64,000 nt of DNA from Micrasema longulum (GCA_022494885.1 JAGVSM010003414.1:434001-498000); one strand, 5' to 3'; positions 32,772-43,974 are shown, counted from the first letter of the stretch. The notes: generated by a model from the letters alone, not told the origin. Made by a program: numbers and translations.

Positions 32772-33686
32772 GAAAACAATTCTCAAATTAAGAGGCACGA
32801 GACAGAAATCGCAGAACTTAAATTAAAATTAAATAACGTGCTTCGTTTTAATGAGGACCGCGAGCAACGTGCACGAGTTTCAAATATTGAGGTGGTTGGG
32901 GTTCCAGAAAAATCTGAAGAAAATACTGCGGAAATTATTATTTCCGTCGCAAAGAAGGCTGGAGTAAACATTGACCGGCAGGATATTGAGTTTTCCTCAA
33001 GAATAACTCCTAAAGTTGCTAATCAAAGCAGACCGAAAAACATAGTAGCCAAACTTAAATGTCGACAAACGAGGGACAACATCATCTCTGGCGCGCGTAA
33101 ATGCAGAGGTATTAGCACACCTGATATTGGGATCCACGGACCGAGTCGATCAATTTACGTGAATGAACATCTGACTCCGTGTAATAAGACTCTGTTACAA
33201 AAAACTAAACTACTGGCTAAGGAAAAAGGACATAAATTTACATGGACAAAAAACTGCCGTATATACGTGCGCCGCAACGAAGAATCGCCACCCATACTAA
33301 TCAGCGAGGAGAACGACTTAAAAAAAAATAGTTTAATATTTGTTTACATACTATACTTCACACATACATTAACACAAACACACGCATACTCATACATAAT
33401 ATGCTTAATCCTATTTTTGCAAAAATTCTATTTCGATTCTCTTACTTTTTCTTTTCCTAGTAGAACCACTTCAATACCTTTTCTTTTTTATACCTCTAAT
33501 ATTTACCAGTGGTCTACCATCCTATATTTTGCCTATGTTACTCTAATGCTTACACTTGGTCTATTATTGATATACATGGAATGTTTAATGTGCGACACCT
33601 ATATAATACTTGTAATTTCTCATTTTATATTTTATGCTGACTTCTGTTTATTTAAACTATTGAGTTACCCATCACCGGCGAGTTAA
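32772..33686 (+). pseudogene. LINE ORF1, C-terminal part
   Basis: The frame opens after a TAA at 32769. It first encodes a charged heptad-like stretch (H-E-T-E-I-A-E-L-K-L-K-L-N-N), consistent with a coiled coil. A compact domain follows with IEVVGVPEKSEENT, FSSRITPKVANQSRPKNIV, IYVNEHLTPCNKTLL and HKFTWTKNCRIYVRRNEESP. This resembles the insect LINE ORF1 domain related to the baculovirus FP-protein fold, which is thought to bind nucleic acid as a trimeric chaperone. Homology ends near ISEENDLKK (about 33320). The remaining open codons are hydrophobic, low-complexity readthrough into the spacer before ORF2. No ATG is in place, so the 5' end is probably lost. Confidence 0.7.
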
Positions 33687-34591
33687 GCGTATACTATCAA
33701 AATGTGCGGGGTTTAAGAACAAAGCTACTGAAATTTTCACAAAGTGTACTTAATAACGACTTTGATATAATTGCTGTCACGGAGAGCTGGCTTACTGATG
33801 GTATAGCTGGCCCCGAAATAATAGACGATCGATATGATCTGTTTCGATGTGACCGTGATATATCCAGTACCGGCCGATCTCGCGGAGGTGGTGTCTTTAT
33901 TGCAGCACGACGTACACTACGCGCCCAGCACAATATCAACTGGCAGTGCGAGGCTGACTGCACTTGGGTCACCATTCCTTCAGGTAACTTTAACCATAAC
34001 AATCAACTTCACGTAGCATGTGTATATATACCTGGTGGCCCCAATCACACCTCTCAGTTACAAAATTTCTGTGATTTAGTAGACCAGCTCTCCATCGACA
34101 ATCCTGACGACCAATTCCTAATAATGGGAGATTTTAATCTACCACACATGACTTGGGAACGAGATCCTGTTTCGCTACCTCTTAAACCTCATATCATAGG
34201 TAGCACAGATTATATTTTGAGTGAGTGCATGTCATTTTCTGACTTGCACCAGTATAACGGTACAGTGAACTTAAATGGCAGGTTGCTTGATTTAATGCTT
34301 AGTAACGTAGAATTAAGGGTTCAACGTAGTGATATTACATTGGTAAAAGAGGATAGTCATCATCCAGCACTTCTTGTTGAATTGAATATTTTAAACGCCC
34401 GGACACTACCTGAAGTGGAGCGTGTTGCGTTTAATTTTAAGCGCGCGGAATTTGAATGTATTAATTCCTTTCTTTCGACTATTGATTGGGAAACAAAATT
34501 TTCTAATTGTGATTGTGTGAATTCTGCAACACGGAAATTTTATTTAGAGTTAAAAAATGTTCTCAGTGAGTTTGTACCTCTAAAACACTGA
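33656..34591 (+). pseudogene. LINE ORF2, APE-type endonuclease part
   Basis: After an in-frame TAA (33653-33655) the frame reads SVYYQNVRGLRTK, the usual start of the endonuclease. AVTESWL (catalytic Glu), GGGVFIAARR, MGDFNLPHMTW (the Asp-Asn pair) and DSHHPALLVE (the terminal His motif) follow. Length about 300 residues fits an APE/EEP nuclease that nicks target DNA for target-primed reverse transcription. No clear ATG precedes it. The frame ends at TGA 34589-34591, because one base seems to be missing in the A-run at 34582-34585; the continuation lies in the next frame. Confidence 0.85.
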
Positions 34592-36576
34592 AAAATAACT
34601 CATATCCTCGCTGGTACAGCTCATCTCTCATAAAAATTATTAAGGAGAAATCCAAATATCATAAAAAATGGAAGAAATACAATAATCCACGTGATTATGA
34701 TACATTTGTTTTGCTCCGGGCCAGGCAAAAAAAATTACAAAAAGAATGTTTTAAAAAATTCATACTCGAAAGTGAGAAAGCTATTGTGAACGATCCTAAA
34801 TATTTTTGGTCTTTTATTAAAAGTAAACGTAACTCTAACAACATTCCCTTGAATATGCAGTATAAAAACCAAGTGTCTAATAATGCCCAAGAAGTAGTCG
34901 ACCACTTCTCTAATTATTTTAATTCGGTCTATACTCAAAGCAATTTGATCGATGAAGCCTGCATAACCTCCCCACTCCATCAAAGCACACGCAATGTTGC
35001 TACATCTTCAATTAACTTTTCTTACGACGATGTCCGTAAAATTCTTACTAAATTAGATTCTAGTAAAAGTGCTGGAAGCGATGACATTCCTCCATTATTC
35101 GCAATCAAATGTGCAATTCAACTCGCCAAACCTCTAACAATTATATTCAATCGCTCATTAAAAGATGGAGTCTTTCCGAGTCACTGGAAAAGAGCACTTA
35201 TCATTCCCATTCATAAAAGTGGCCTCAAAAATAAAGTTGAGAATTATCGACCGGTCTCAATCTTACCAGTGTTTGGCAAAATATTTGAAATGTTAGTTTA
35301 TAATCACCTTTTATCTGAAGTTGCTTTACACATCCCAAATGAACAGCACGGTTTTATGCGGAAACGATCAGTAGTTTCTAATTTAACGCTCTTCACAACC
35401 GATATTGCTGAGCATATGGCCAAGGGATTACAATCTGATGTTATTTACACTGATTATTCAAAGGCGTTTGATCGTGTTGATCATTCAATCCTCTTAAAAA
35501 AGTTAATAGCAATCGGAATTAATAGAGATCTCTTATGTTGGCTTGGTTCTTACATCAGTCAAAGGAGTCAGGCAGTCGTCGTTGGCGGGCACTCTTCTGA
35601 CTTTTCCTTGCTTCCATCTGGTGTCCCTCAAGGTAGCCATTTAGGACCCCTTTTATTCAATGTATATGTTCATGATATAGGCGATTGTTTTAATAACTCT
35701 AAATACATTATGTATGCAGACGACATGAAGGTATACTTAAATATTGAAAATACTAATGACTGTCATAAAATGCAGGAGGACCTCACTAGACTGTCGGTTT
35801 ATTGTTTAAATAATAAACTATCGCTTAACCCTGAAAAATGCCTAAAAATAACATTCAAAAGAAAGACCCGTGCCATCGATTTTAATTACAAATTAAATAA
35901 TACAAATATTAAATCTGTCGAAACAGTCCGTGATTTAGGTATCCTCTTAGATGAAAAATTAACTTTTAATCGTCACATCGATGGTATTACTGAAAAATCT
36001 TTTAGAACACTAGGATTTATACTACGCACAGGCAAACCGTTTCAAAATACCGATACTCTTAAAAAATTATATTTTTCTTATGTTCGTAGTTTACTAGAAT
36101 TTTCTTCACCTGTCTGGTCTCCTTATTATAAAATTCATTCCTGCAAAATTGAAAGAATTCAAAAAATGTTTATAAAAAACTTAAACCGTAGATTACATCT
36201 CAATTTTCCAGATTATCGCCAAGCGTGCGTTTTTCATAATATCCAAACTCTCGCTGATAGACGAACCACAGCTGATATAATGTTACTCACCAACATAATA
36301 TCTGATAAAATAGATTCCCCCGAATTGGTTAACCGCATTCATCTTAAGGTACCACAGAGACAAACGCGTTATACACAACTTTTCCACATACCTAAATGTA
36401 GAACAAATTCGTCAAAAAACGCTACGATTAACCGTATTATGGATACGTATAACAGGAAATTTAACGAAATAGATATATTTACCAAAAATATTAAATTTAT
36501 CAAAACTGCCATAGGTAATAAATTGTCTTTGTCCGCATCCTCCTCTCCGTTGCTCTCTATCCCTGAACATATATAA
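34576..36576 (+). pseudogene. LINE ORF2, reverse transcriptase part
   Basis: The frame runs without a stop to TAA at 36574-36576. RT landmarks in order are WKRALIIPIHKSG, NYRPVSILPVFGKIFE, EQHGFMRKRSV, YTDYSKAFDRVDH (motif A), SGVPQGSHLGPLLFN (motif B), IMYADDMKVY (motif C, both catalytic Asp present), LNPEKCLKITF and DLGILLDEKLTFNRHI. The C-terminus has YVRSLLEFSSPVWSP and CRTNSSKNATINRI, as in Jockey-superfamily elements. All catalytic residues are intact. Together with the endonuclease this is one polyprotein broken by a single frameshift, so it is young or damaged only slightly. Confidence 0.9.
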
Positions 36577-37358
36577 GTTTTATAGTGAGAAGATCTTTTA
36601 ATATAATTATGTATCCCCGTACTGCGGGCCAACTGTTTGTGACACCTGATTTTTATAATCCGAATCATTTCTATTAAACTTATATGTTATTCTTATTTAT
36701 ATATTATGTAGGTGCATATAATATGCATTTGTGTGTTCGTTTTGAATCAACGTTCGCGTATTGTCAATCCTTATTTTATTGTTGTCATTATTTCGTATTT
36801 ACTGCATTTTGTGATTACCTACTGTATTGTATAGGACTCGTCCCACATTATTCATTCGATGTGTATCAGTTAAATTTAAAAAATAAAATGCTTTTTTTTT
36901 CTTCAGAATACGGTTTTGAAATTTAACATACTTAAAAAAAAAAAAAAACAATTTATATCATTTCGTCATTTGAATTTTAACAAAAAGGTTTCTAACTTTT
37001 TACTAAGCTCTTTATTGTACCATTTTTAATACAATTTACAAGTTTTAAGCAAATATATTATTTTCATACTTACGCACCCATACAAACGCACCCTCTCCCT
37101 CTTTCATTCCCACACGCACATGTATCCTCTCCCTCATTCATTCACGCATACACACATTCACATACACATGAATACAAACGTCACACAAATACAATTACTA
37201 AACTTCTTTTCTTATATATTATGTGTCATTATATTTACAGTGGATTTTTTTTAATTGGCTTTAGTATTTTTAAGATTTTTCTAATTATTTTGTTTATGTA
37301 ATAGCTGTAAAAATCCCAAATAAAATGAAATAAAATAAAAATAAAATAAATAAATTTT
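36577..37358 (+). mobile_element. 3' UTR and tail of the LINE
   Basis: Non-coding, T-rich, with an A14 run at 36936-36949 and a C/A-rich patch at 37070-37195 (CACACGCAC, CTCTCCCTC repeats). It ends in AGCTGTAAAAATCCCAAATA followed by (AAATAAAA)n, a usual insect LINE terminus. The exact end, 36949 or about 37358, is uncertain. A similar CA-rich 3' UTR on the minus strand lies at 42085-42330. Confidence 0.55.
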
Positions 37359-37671
37359 CTAATATTTATTTATTATGAGGATTATCGATTTTCTTTGGCC
37401 CAAAAATTTTTAATCCTGATACTGTTCTAGCGCTTTGGGAATATTCATATTTAACGTGTTGCATTTTTGGCTCTCTAGTTACCAGTTACAACCACTTAAG
37501 GTGCAAAAGCGATTTGTTTCTTGAAATAAATGCTTTTACGATAACCTGTTGTTGCATCAGATTATATGTTATATGGATAGTGTTATGCCAAAATGTGTCA
37601 AGCCACAAAATTGAAAAAAAACACTTATTTTCAGAATCATAATCCGAAGGTGATATTCTTACTAACAAATT

Positions 37672-37961
37672 ACAAAAGGGATGAAGAACATTTTAGACAA
37701 GGGAATATGGAAGTCTGAGCATTTACAGGGCTTATGATCTATCATTGGCTGGTTTGAGTGGCCCCTTCACACACCTTGTAACATTCACCATTTTGCCTAT
37801 GTTTGAACATTCATATTTTTTCAATTCTTCCATCTGTTGATTTAAGTTAAGTTATAGAGCTGAAAGCTTTATTGTTGGGAAGTGATTCATCTGATTGAAT
37901 TATTTCACATACTATAGGCAAAGGCTGAAAACAATTTTTCAATTTTTAAACTTCTTGGACA
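37672..37961 (+). repeat. Repeat A, interrupted by a MITE
   Basis: This carries ACAAAAGGGATGAAGAACAT, GGAAGTCTGAGCATTTACAG, CTTATGATCTATCATTGGCT and so on to AACTTCTTGGACA. Repeat A text resumes at 38176 with GTTGGTTTTATTACAATATT. Confidence 0.8.
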
Positions 37962-38175
37962 AGGGCCTTGATTATGATGGGAAGATAAAATTTATCTTCA
38001 ATTTTATCTTTAAATTAAATTAAAGTTTTCTGTATGAAAAATACAATATGTTTACAATTTTTTTTAAAAAACATATTCAATTACCGCTTACCAAAGAAGA
38101 TATACTGAATTTTTTATACAAATATACACACTTTAAGACATAAATATCCATATTAGTTTATAAAATTGCGGCCCT
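37962..38175. mobile_element. GGGCC-family MITE, complete, nested in repeat A
   Basis: AGGGCCTTGATTATGATGGG at the left and AAATTGCGGCCCT at the right are inverted ends of a 214-bp element. Internal text matches 31740-31947. The flanks join to form the repeat A sequence found at 19672-19695 (CTTCTTGGAACAGTTGGTTT), so the edges are known from an empty site. Confidence 0.8.
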
Positions 38176-38279
38176 GTTGGTTTTATTACAATATTTTGAT
38201 CAAAATATTGACATTCTTTTGTTTGAAAAAACCGTTTGATGAGTTTAAACTTAGAAATTCTCTGTAACACTTTGATGTG

Positions 38280-38531
38280 TCGGCCAGGTGGTGTAGTGGT
38301 CAGCGCGTTTGCCTACCATGCAAGAGGTCTCAGGTTCAAATCCCGACATTGTAGACATGAATTTTTTTTTTTTAATGTGTTTTTATACTAGAATATTTCG
38401 TAGTTCCTGGACTAGTACCTGAAGCGTAAGACGGATGGTCTTACCTTCATGTACCAAACAAGATACACTGCGATTGGTGTACCAATGCAGTGCCCTATGC
38501 ACCATTAGGTGCGGAAAGGGAATGATGATGG
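38280..38531 (+). mobile_element. SINE1, full-length copy
   Basis: The head TCGGCCAGGTGGTGTAGTGG, TCAGCGCGTTTGCC, then TACCATGCAAGAGG and the B box TCAGGTTCAAATCCCG, is clearly tRNA-like. A T-run follows, then TAGTTCCTGGACTAGTACCT, GAAGCGTAAGACGGAT, GATTGGTGTACCAATGCAGT, GTGCGGAAAGGGAATGATG. The best + strand reference copy in the window. Confidence 0.85.
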
Positions 38532-38534
38532 TGC

Positions 38535-39300
38535 GTTTGTTTACCATTAACCATGCAACTGGACTAAACACAATGTAACACTGCTTTAAGATGCTTAACC
38601 TATTGTTGCGAGTTAAGATCAATATGTAGCTAACATGATAACAATATTGCAAAATGTTTTAACCCCACAAAAGACGCTTTCTTTGTCAGAATTGCCGACA
38701 AGTTTTTTTTAAAATTACAAACAGGAATTAACTTTTTGTGATTTGGGGATTCATATTGGAAGTAATAAAAGGTACTTTAAACGTCATGAAACTTTTATTT
38801 CTATTTGTTTTTTTTTTTTTTTACTCCAAAATTTTCCAGCGCTATAATATATAGTATATATTTCTATTATTGACTATTTTACTTTTTTTATTTATTGATT
38901 AATATAATTACATAATTGATGCATGTATTTTTTCTATACAATCTAATTTAATATTTTTTTAATGTTATACCTGTTACTTTCCAAAAAGAGACTAGCTCTT
39001 TTTCTTCTAGAGTGACTTACGCTGTTATATTTATTCAGTAATTTGAAGTTACACAATGTCGAATACACAAGAGAAAACAATTAAAATTACACGGAACAAA
39101 ATGAAAAACAAAAAATATTTATATAGTCATACTAATTAAAATAGAAGGCTGTCAAAAGAGTGATAAAAATTATGGATTTATTTTTAAAAAATTTTGGTTT
39201 TGTTTTAAACATTTTTACTTTATTTTTATTACAAAGAATTTATACGATAAGGTGTTTTGTAAAAATGTGCTCCCTCACTTTATTATTATTTTTTTTTATA
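38535..39300. other. AT-rich intergenic sequence
   Basis: Nothing recognised; long T and A runs. Confidence 0.5.
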
Positions 39301-39308
39301 TAAAAAAA

Positions 39309-39573
39309 TCATCATCATTTTCTTTCCACACCTAATGGGGAATAGGGCACTGAATTGGTACACCAATTGCAGTGTATTTTTATGTTGATCTTTTTTTTAT
39401 ATAAACGTAAGGTGATCAGTCTTACGCTTCAGGTACCAGTCCAAGGACTATGAAATATTCTAGTGTAAAAACACGCTTTCAAATAAATATTTGACATCAA
39501 CCATGTCGGGAATCGAACCCGAGACCTCTTGCGTGGTAGACAAACGTGGTGACCATTACGCCACGAAGCCGAT
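39309..39573 (-). mobile_element. SINE1, full-length copy
   Basis: Minus-strand copy with a (CAT)n end at 39309, body TGATCAGTCTTACGCTTCAG, CCAGTCCAAGGACTATGAAA, B box GGGAATCGAACCCGAGACC and head CGTGGTGACCATTACGCCAC reversed. Confidence 0.85.
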
Positions 39574-39579
39574 ATTAAA

Positions 39580-40305
39580 AAATAATCAATGTAAGAATTT
39601 GGTTTTTGTTCTGTTAAGTACTTTTTATACATGAATCTCAATGACTGAGCTAAATAATTAATTAGATTTTTGAAAAATGCGCCCGATGTTACACATCAAT
39701 TATCTCAGTTCGAGATTAGTGTAGCCCGATGTATTTTTAACAACACCATCTATATAACAATCCAGAACGTGCCCATATTTTAATTAAACAATGTAGGATT
39801 AAATAAATATTATTGCCTGAATTTATCTGACTCTTTTTATAAATCGACCCCATTCATTTTCCACTTCGATTCAGCGCTGTAACCACTTCTTCGACCGAAA
39901 CTTTTAATTTAATGTGTACAAGAAGCTGATTGACAAGGCCGATCCCTGATTGACATCTCAATGTATGCCGAAAATTCATCCTTGCGGCCGAAACAATGCG
40001 CTTCATTACATGCAGAAATAATCATTCTGCCAGGGTTCTTTCGTGTCAAAGTCCCCTGACAAGTGGCGCCGATACGACACGGTATCTTATTATCTATCGA
40101 AGGAAACAGTTACTGATATGCGAAATAAAAAAAACTACACTGATAACGCATAAAAAGAAAAGAAGTATTTGTATTCTTTTGTATTTCATAATGTGTAAAC
40201 ATTCCGTTCCTTTTTGCGCTGTCCTGCCTTTGGTGTGGATATTTTGAGGTAAAGGCTCCTTTATCGCTGTATTTTTTTCAAACATGTTTTTCAAGTAAAA
40301 ACATC
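39580..40305. other. Unique-looking intergenic sequence
   Basis: 39840-40060 has balanced composition but no frame with family features. Nothing recognised. Confidence 0.45.
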
Positions 40306-40307
40306 CG

Positions 40308-40500
40308 ACCTCGTAGTGTAGATTAGACACTTGCCTCGTACACAGGGGATTCCGAGTTTGATTCCCGATGAGATCACAATAATTTTTAATCTGAGTTTCC
40401 TAAGCCTGGGTGTTCTGTATTCACCGCTGTAATTGGCTCTCTATGAGGTAAAAATAGATTAACTGCACGTGACGGTCTAAATGAGACATTATCCGTTTCA
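40308..40500 (+). mobile_element. SINE3 copy
   Basis: The head CCGACCTCGTAGTGTAGATT, AGACACTTGCCTCG (A box) and CCGAGTTTGATTCCCGATGA (B box) leads to a body with CTGGGTGTTCTGTATTCACC, GCTGTAATTGGC and GACGGTCTAAATGAGACATT. Related copies lie at 25010-25190 and 11578-11640. Confidence 0.65.
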
Positions 40501-40518
40501 TTTTATTTTTTTGTCTGT

Positions 40519-40610
40519 GTCCAGGCGGATGAAGAATATAGTGTTTCCGACTAAATGGCTGTTCTCAGGTAAAAATACTGAATAAAGAAATCGAGTGGAG
40601 ATATGTCCCC
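40519..40610 (+). repeat. SINE1 leader (composite, copy 2)
   Basis: GTCCAGGCGGATGAAGAATA, TAGTGTTTCCGACTAAATGG, CTGTTCTCAGGTAAAAATAC and AAAGAAATCGAGTGGAGATA run straight into the SINE1 head at 40611. The same arrangement, inverted, is at 12431-12800, and a solitary leader is at 29078. Confidence 0.65.
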
Positions 40611-40830
40611 CGTGTTGTGTCGTGGTTGATACGTCCATCTGCCATTTTCAAGGTCCCAGGTTCGATTCCTGGTAGGACGGACATGAAATATTAGTATTTA
40701 ATTGTTCCTAAACCTGCACCTGAAGCGTAAATCTGATCACATTACCTTCATGTGACAAATCATCGAGATACGCTGCATTGGGTTTACCAATGCCGCAACC
40801 TAAGCACCACTGGGTGCGGAAAGAGGAATA
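40611..40830 (+). mobile_element. SINE1 with a variant tRNA-like head
   Basis: CGTGTTGTGTCGTGGTTGAT, ACGTCCATCTGCC and GTCCCAGGTTCGATTCCTGG make a tRNA-like head that differs from other SINE1 copies. The body (TTGTTCCTAAACCTGCACCT, GAAGCGTAAATCTGATCACA, ACTGGGTGCGGAAAG) is SINE1. Confidence 0.75.
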
Positions 40831-40834
40831 TTTT

Positions 40835-42080
40835 GAAAAAAATATTAAGTTTTTGTGTCTCTTGACCCGTTGTGACGCAAAAAAAGTGTGCATTTGGTCG
40901 TATCGCTTACCTACACACCTTTTTCTGAGCAGTTAATGAGGAATTTCATTGTTTTTCATATTTTTATACATCGTGTTATCAGCGCCATAGTTTTTTAAAG
41001 TTTTTTAATTTTGAAATTCCTCCGCCCGTGGCATCACAAGTTCTGTCTAGTCGGTGAGTTCTGCTAATGGTGAGTTGGCTTTCCGAAACTATTGGTTGAT
41101 TCGGTTTAACTTGTGACGTAGTTCAAAGTAGTTTATTCGTATTTAAATATATTTTTTTATTTTTTCATACATTTTTAAGAATCTTCCCTGTACAATTAAA
41201 TCCTCTAATTTTTACCTCGTGTAAGGAAACATATTTAATTTCCTTTAACACTGAACTTCCTCGTTGGTCTGATCCGTCATACTTCGGAGTGAAACTTTCC
41301 TTTAGGAATTTTAGAAGGGAATGTAGATGCTTTTTAAATTAATTTCCAAAAAATAAATGGTAAACCGAACAGCAAACTTCCAGAAGCACTCTGCGGATTT
41401 TCCCTAGATTCGAACAAATTATCTCGTCAAAATATGTGGACGTACATATATTTGTATTTCCTGGACGACTGTGGGTTTTAAAACAAGTGAATGATAGCAT
41501 TTTTTATATCTCGATAACAGGTGAGCGTACCTTGTTCAATGTGTTAACCCTTATCTGCCCACATCTGTCCGATTGTGTCTCTGATACGTCACAGGGTTGC
41601 CAGTTGGACTATTGTCAGTAGCCTTCTCCTAAAATGGGGTGAAGTTCTGTACTCTCACTGCGGCGCTGGTGCGGCTCATTAGTGCCGGAGAGACGAAAGT
41701 AAATCAAAACTGACACAACGGTGACAAGGCTCTCGGAGAGCAAGGACCGCCCTCGACGTTTTGTACTGAAATAAGATCATTTATAGAAAATAAATAAGTC
41801 ATTTATATACGAAAAAGTGGACATAAGTGGCACTTATATTTATATTAATGCCATGTCAACAGTTTCGAAGCCTTTCTCAAATATACAAATTCAAATATTT
41901 TCTTTAAAATCTTTGAACATTTGTGTTAATCTTAAGTTCTTGAACTATTATGGTGCAAAAATACAAATATAATTTCGCATCTTTAAGTACCATTATTGTG
42001 ATTTTTTTGAAGCTCCAATAAATATTCAAGACGTTTTATTTGACTGAGCTTACCATAAGCCTCAGTACAATAAGTATCAT
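40835..42080. other. Unique-looking intergenic sequence
   Basis: 41560-41770 is relatively GC-rich and complex with no repeat landmark. It has no long frame. This is one of the few stretches that could hold conserved non-coding DNA or an undetected short exon. Confidence 0.4.
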
Positions 42081-42084
42081 TGAT

Positions 42085-42330
42085 TTTTTTTTCTTTATTT
42101 ATTGGGGATATCAACAGTAATACATATAACAAAAATATAACAAATAAAATATACAGAGAATAAAACCAATGACAGATATCCACAGAAATACATTAAATAC
42201 ACGTACAATACATACTAGTGTGTTTGTGTGAGTGTAAGTGAGTGAGAGGGTGGGTGAGTGGGTGTTATATTAGAATGAGGGTGGACATGTGTGTAAATAT
42301 TGCACAAGTGTCAAGTTTCAAAAATATAAA
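42085..42330 (-). mobile_element. LINE-like 3' UTR with CA-rich patch
   Basis: On the minus strand a (CACTCACCC)-type patch is followed by CTGTGGATATCTG and ends TGTTGATATCCCCAATAAAT with an A-rich tail. It is similar in layout to 37070-37358. Confidence 0.4.
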
Positions 42331-42570
42331 TATATATATAAAATATTAAGAATTAGAGATACAATAAAATAAAAAAAATAAAAATACGAGTAAGATAAAA
42401 TAGGACTTTATTATTGAAACTAAGTATAAGACAGTAAAAGTATGTTTTAAGACGCGCATTTTAAATGTTGTTTTTTTACAAGATATAAGTTTCGTAAATT
42501 TATGTATTTCTCGTCTGCGTTCAGAAATGTTTTGTAAATAAAGAGATTTAGAGAGGCCTATTGTAAAATG

Positions 42571-42757
42571 ACTTACATTACGAGAGATTTCGGGTTTAAT
42601 TCCCAACATGGTTGATATGAAAGATTTATAGAGAAATGTATCTTTACACTCGAATATTTCATAGTCCCTGGACCTTGACTGGCACCTGAATTTAGTGTAC
42701 CAATGCAGTGGCTTATGCACCATTAAATGCGAAAAAAGGAATAGTGTTGATGATCAT
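42571..42757 (+). mobile_element. SINE1, internally deleted
   Basis: The B-box area GATTTCGGGTTTAATTCCCA is kept, then CGAATATTTCATAGTCCCTG. The body jumps from CTGGCACCTGAA to TTAGTGTACCAATGCAGTGG, losing about 60 bp, before CATTAAATGCGAAAAAAGGA and a TGATGAT tail. Confidence 0.7.
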
Positions 42758-42954
42758 ATCCTTTATTATCACCCTGGCTGGCATTCTAAAATTAATTTCA
42801 TATTTGAAATAAAATTGTCTACTTAGGTGGCAATACGGATACTTTTAGACTGATATAGTCGATGAGCAATAATTGAAAAAAGTGCCACTGAAGGTCAACC
42901 AAACCAAATTCGATCGAACAACTAGAAATTTCCACATTACGTTTATTAGTAAGT

Positions 42955-43204
42955 AAGCTGCTTGTTGTATGCTGATGATGCAGTTCTGTTAGCAAGCAGC
43001 AAGGATGATTTGCAGCAAATAGTCTCTATAATGTATGATGTATACCTGGAGAGTGAATTGGCGATGAACAAAAGTAAGTCAAAAGTGATGGTATTTGAAA
43101 GGGATAGTGAGGTTACTGACTGCATAGTAAATTTAAACAACGAACGTCTCGCATCATTAAATAGCAAGTGTGATCGTATCGAAGCCAGAAAGAATCAGTC
43201 TTAA
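42955..43204 (+). pseudogene. RTE-like RT fragment with YADD motif
   Basis: The frame reads LLYADDAVLLASSKDDLQQI (motif C with the catalytic D-D), then MNKSKSKVMVFERDSEV. The latter parallels MNVDKSNVMVFERN in the 15.3-kb copy, so both derive from the same clade. It is cut at both sides; the next part belongs to another LINE on the opposite strand. Confidence 0.75.
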
Positions 43205-43690
43205 TTTATTTTTAAATAAATGAAGGGGCGTGTTAAATATATCAATCGATGAAAAAAAAGCATCATAGTTAGAGCAAAAACGATAGAGGAAAGAGTGTTG
43301 TGCATAGTTAGTGCTACAGGCTGACAGATGGAATAAATACTTATTTCTCGTCACTCAAAAGGGGACATTAATATAAATTTTAAAGAGTAGGTTAAAAGAG
43401 TCTACTTTAATATTTAATAATTTATATAAATAGCATAATTCAGATATAGTGCGTTTATTTTCAAGGGTAAAAAATCCATTTTGTTTAGCAGATTGGCTGT
43501 AAGTGCAAATCGTTTTATTGTTTTTTATAATCTCGGTATTTTAAAAATTTTCGTTGAACATTTTTAATCCTTTCCATGTTTGTTATGTATTGTGGGCTCC
43601 ACACAATGGATGCAAACTCCAAGTTACTGCGTACAAAAGTGTTGTATAATGTTTTCAATATGCTTAGTTTTTTAAAGGGTTTGGAAATTC
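43205..43690 (-). pseudogene. Jockey-like RT C-terminus
   Basis: On the minus strand LKTLYNTFVRSNLEFASIVW, SPQYITNMERIKNVQRKFLK, then after frame breaks FHLSACSTNYAQHSFLYRFC and DIFNTPLHLFKNKL. The same landmarks in the same order end the intact LINE at 36070-36540. It abuts the + strand RTE piece at 43204. Confidence 0.7.
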
Positions 43691-43824
43691 CTCAAATGAA
43701 CCCAGCATTTAGTAAGCTTTTTCAACAATATAATCAAGCATACCTAAAAGGAACAATGATGGGAACTGCAATGGGCAGTATCCATACTCTATCATCAACT
43801 ATACGAAACCACAAACGTATTTAA
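43690..43824 (+). pseudogene. Possible Penelope-like RT scrap
   Basis: The 45-residue tail of a frame contains FSKLFQQYNQAYLKGTMMGT and AMGS. The K-G-T-x-M-G-T-x-M-G-S pattern resembles the glycine-rich motif of Penelope-like RTs (G-x-A-M-G-S-P), but the segment is too short to be sure. Confidence 0.25.
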
Positions 43825-43974
43825 TGATAGACCGAATTCCAGAGAACTTATATGCTTTTTCCGTGATTAAATGGATTCATATTGCAAATTTATGTTAACT
43901 TTTAAGTAATTTGTTCATTCAATAATTAATATTTTATCATTGTTGTTTACAATAGTTACTAGATACTCCACCCT

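Noticed and set aside
33330..33686. Hydrophobic C-terminal extension of LINE ORF1
   Set aside because: Low-complexity readthrough of the inter-ORF spacer; ORF1 homology stops near 33320.
38280..38350. tRNA gene-like sequence with A and B boxes
   Set aside because: It is the head of SINE1: acceptor arms do not pair and the SINE body follows. The same applies to 14330-14388, 25583-25660, 40308-40380 and 40611-40680.
42346..42590. Minus-strand frame as a LINE C-terminus
   Set aside because: It only vaguely resembles the expected pattern, and part of it overlaps a SINE1 copy.
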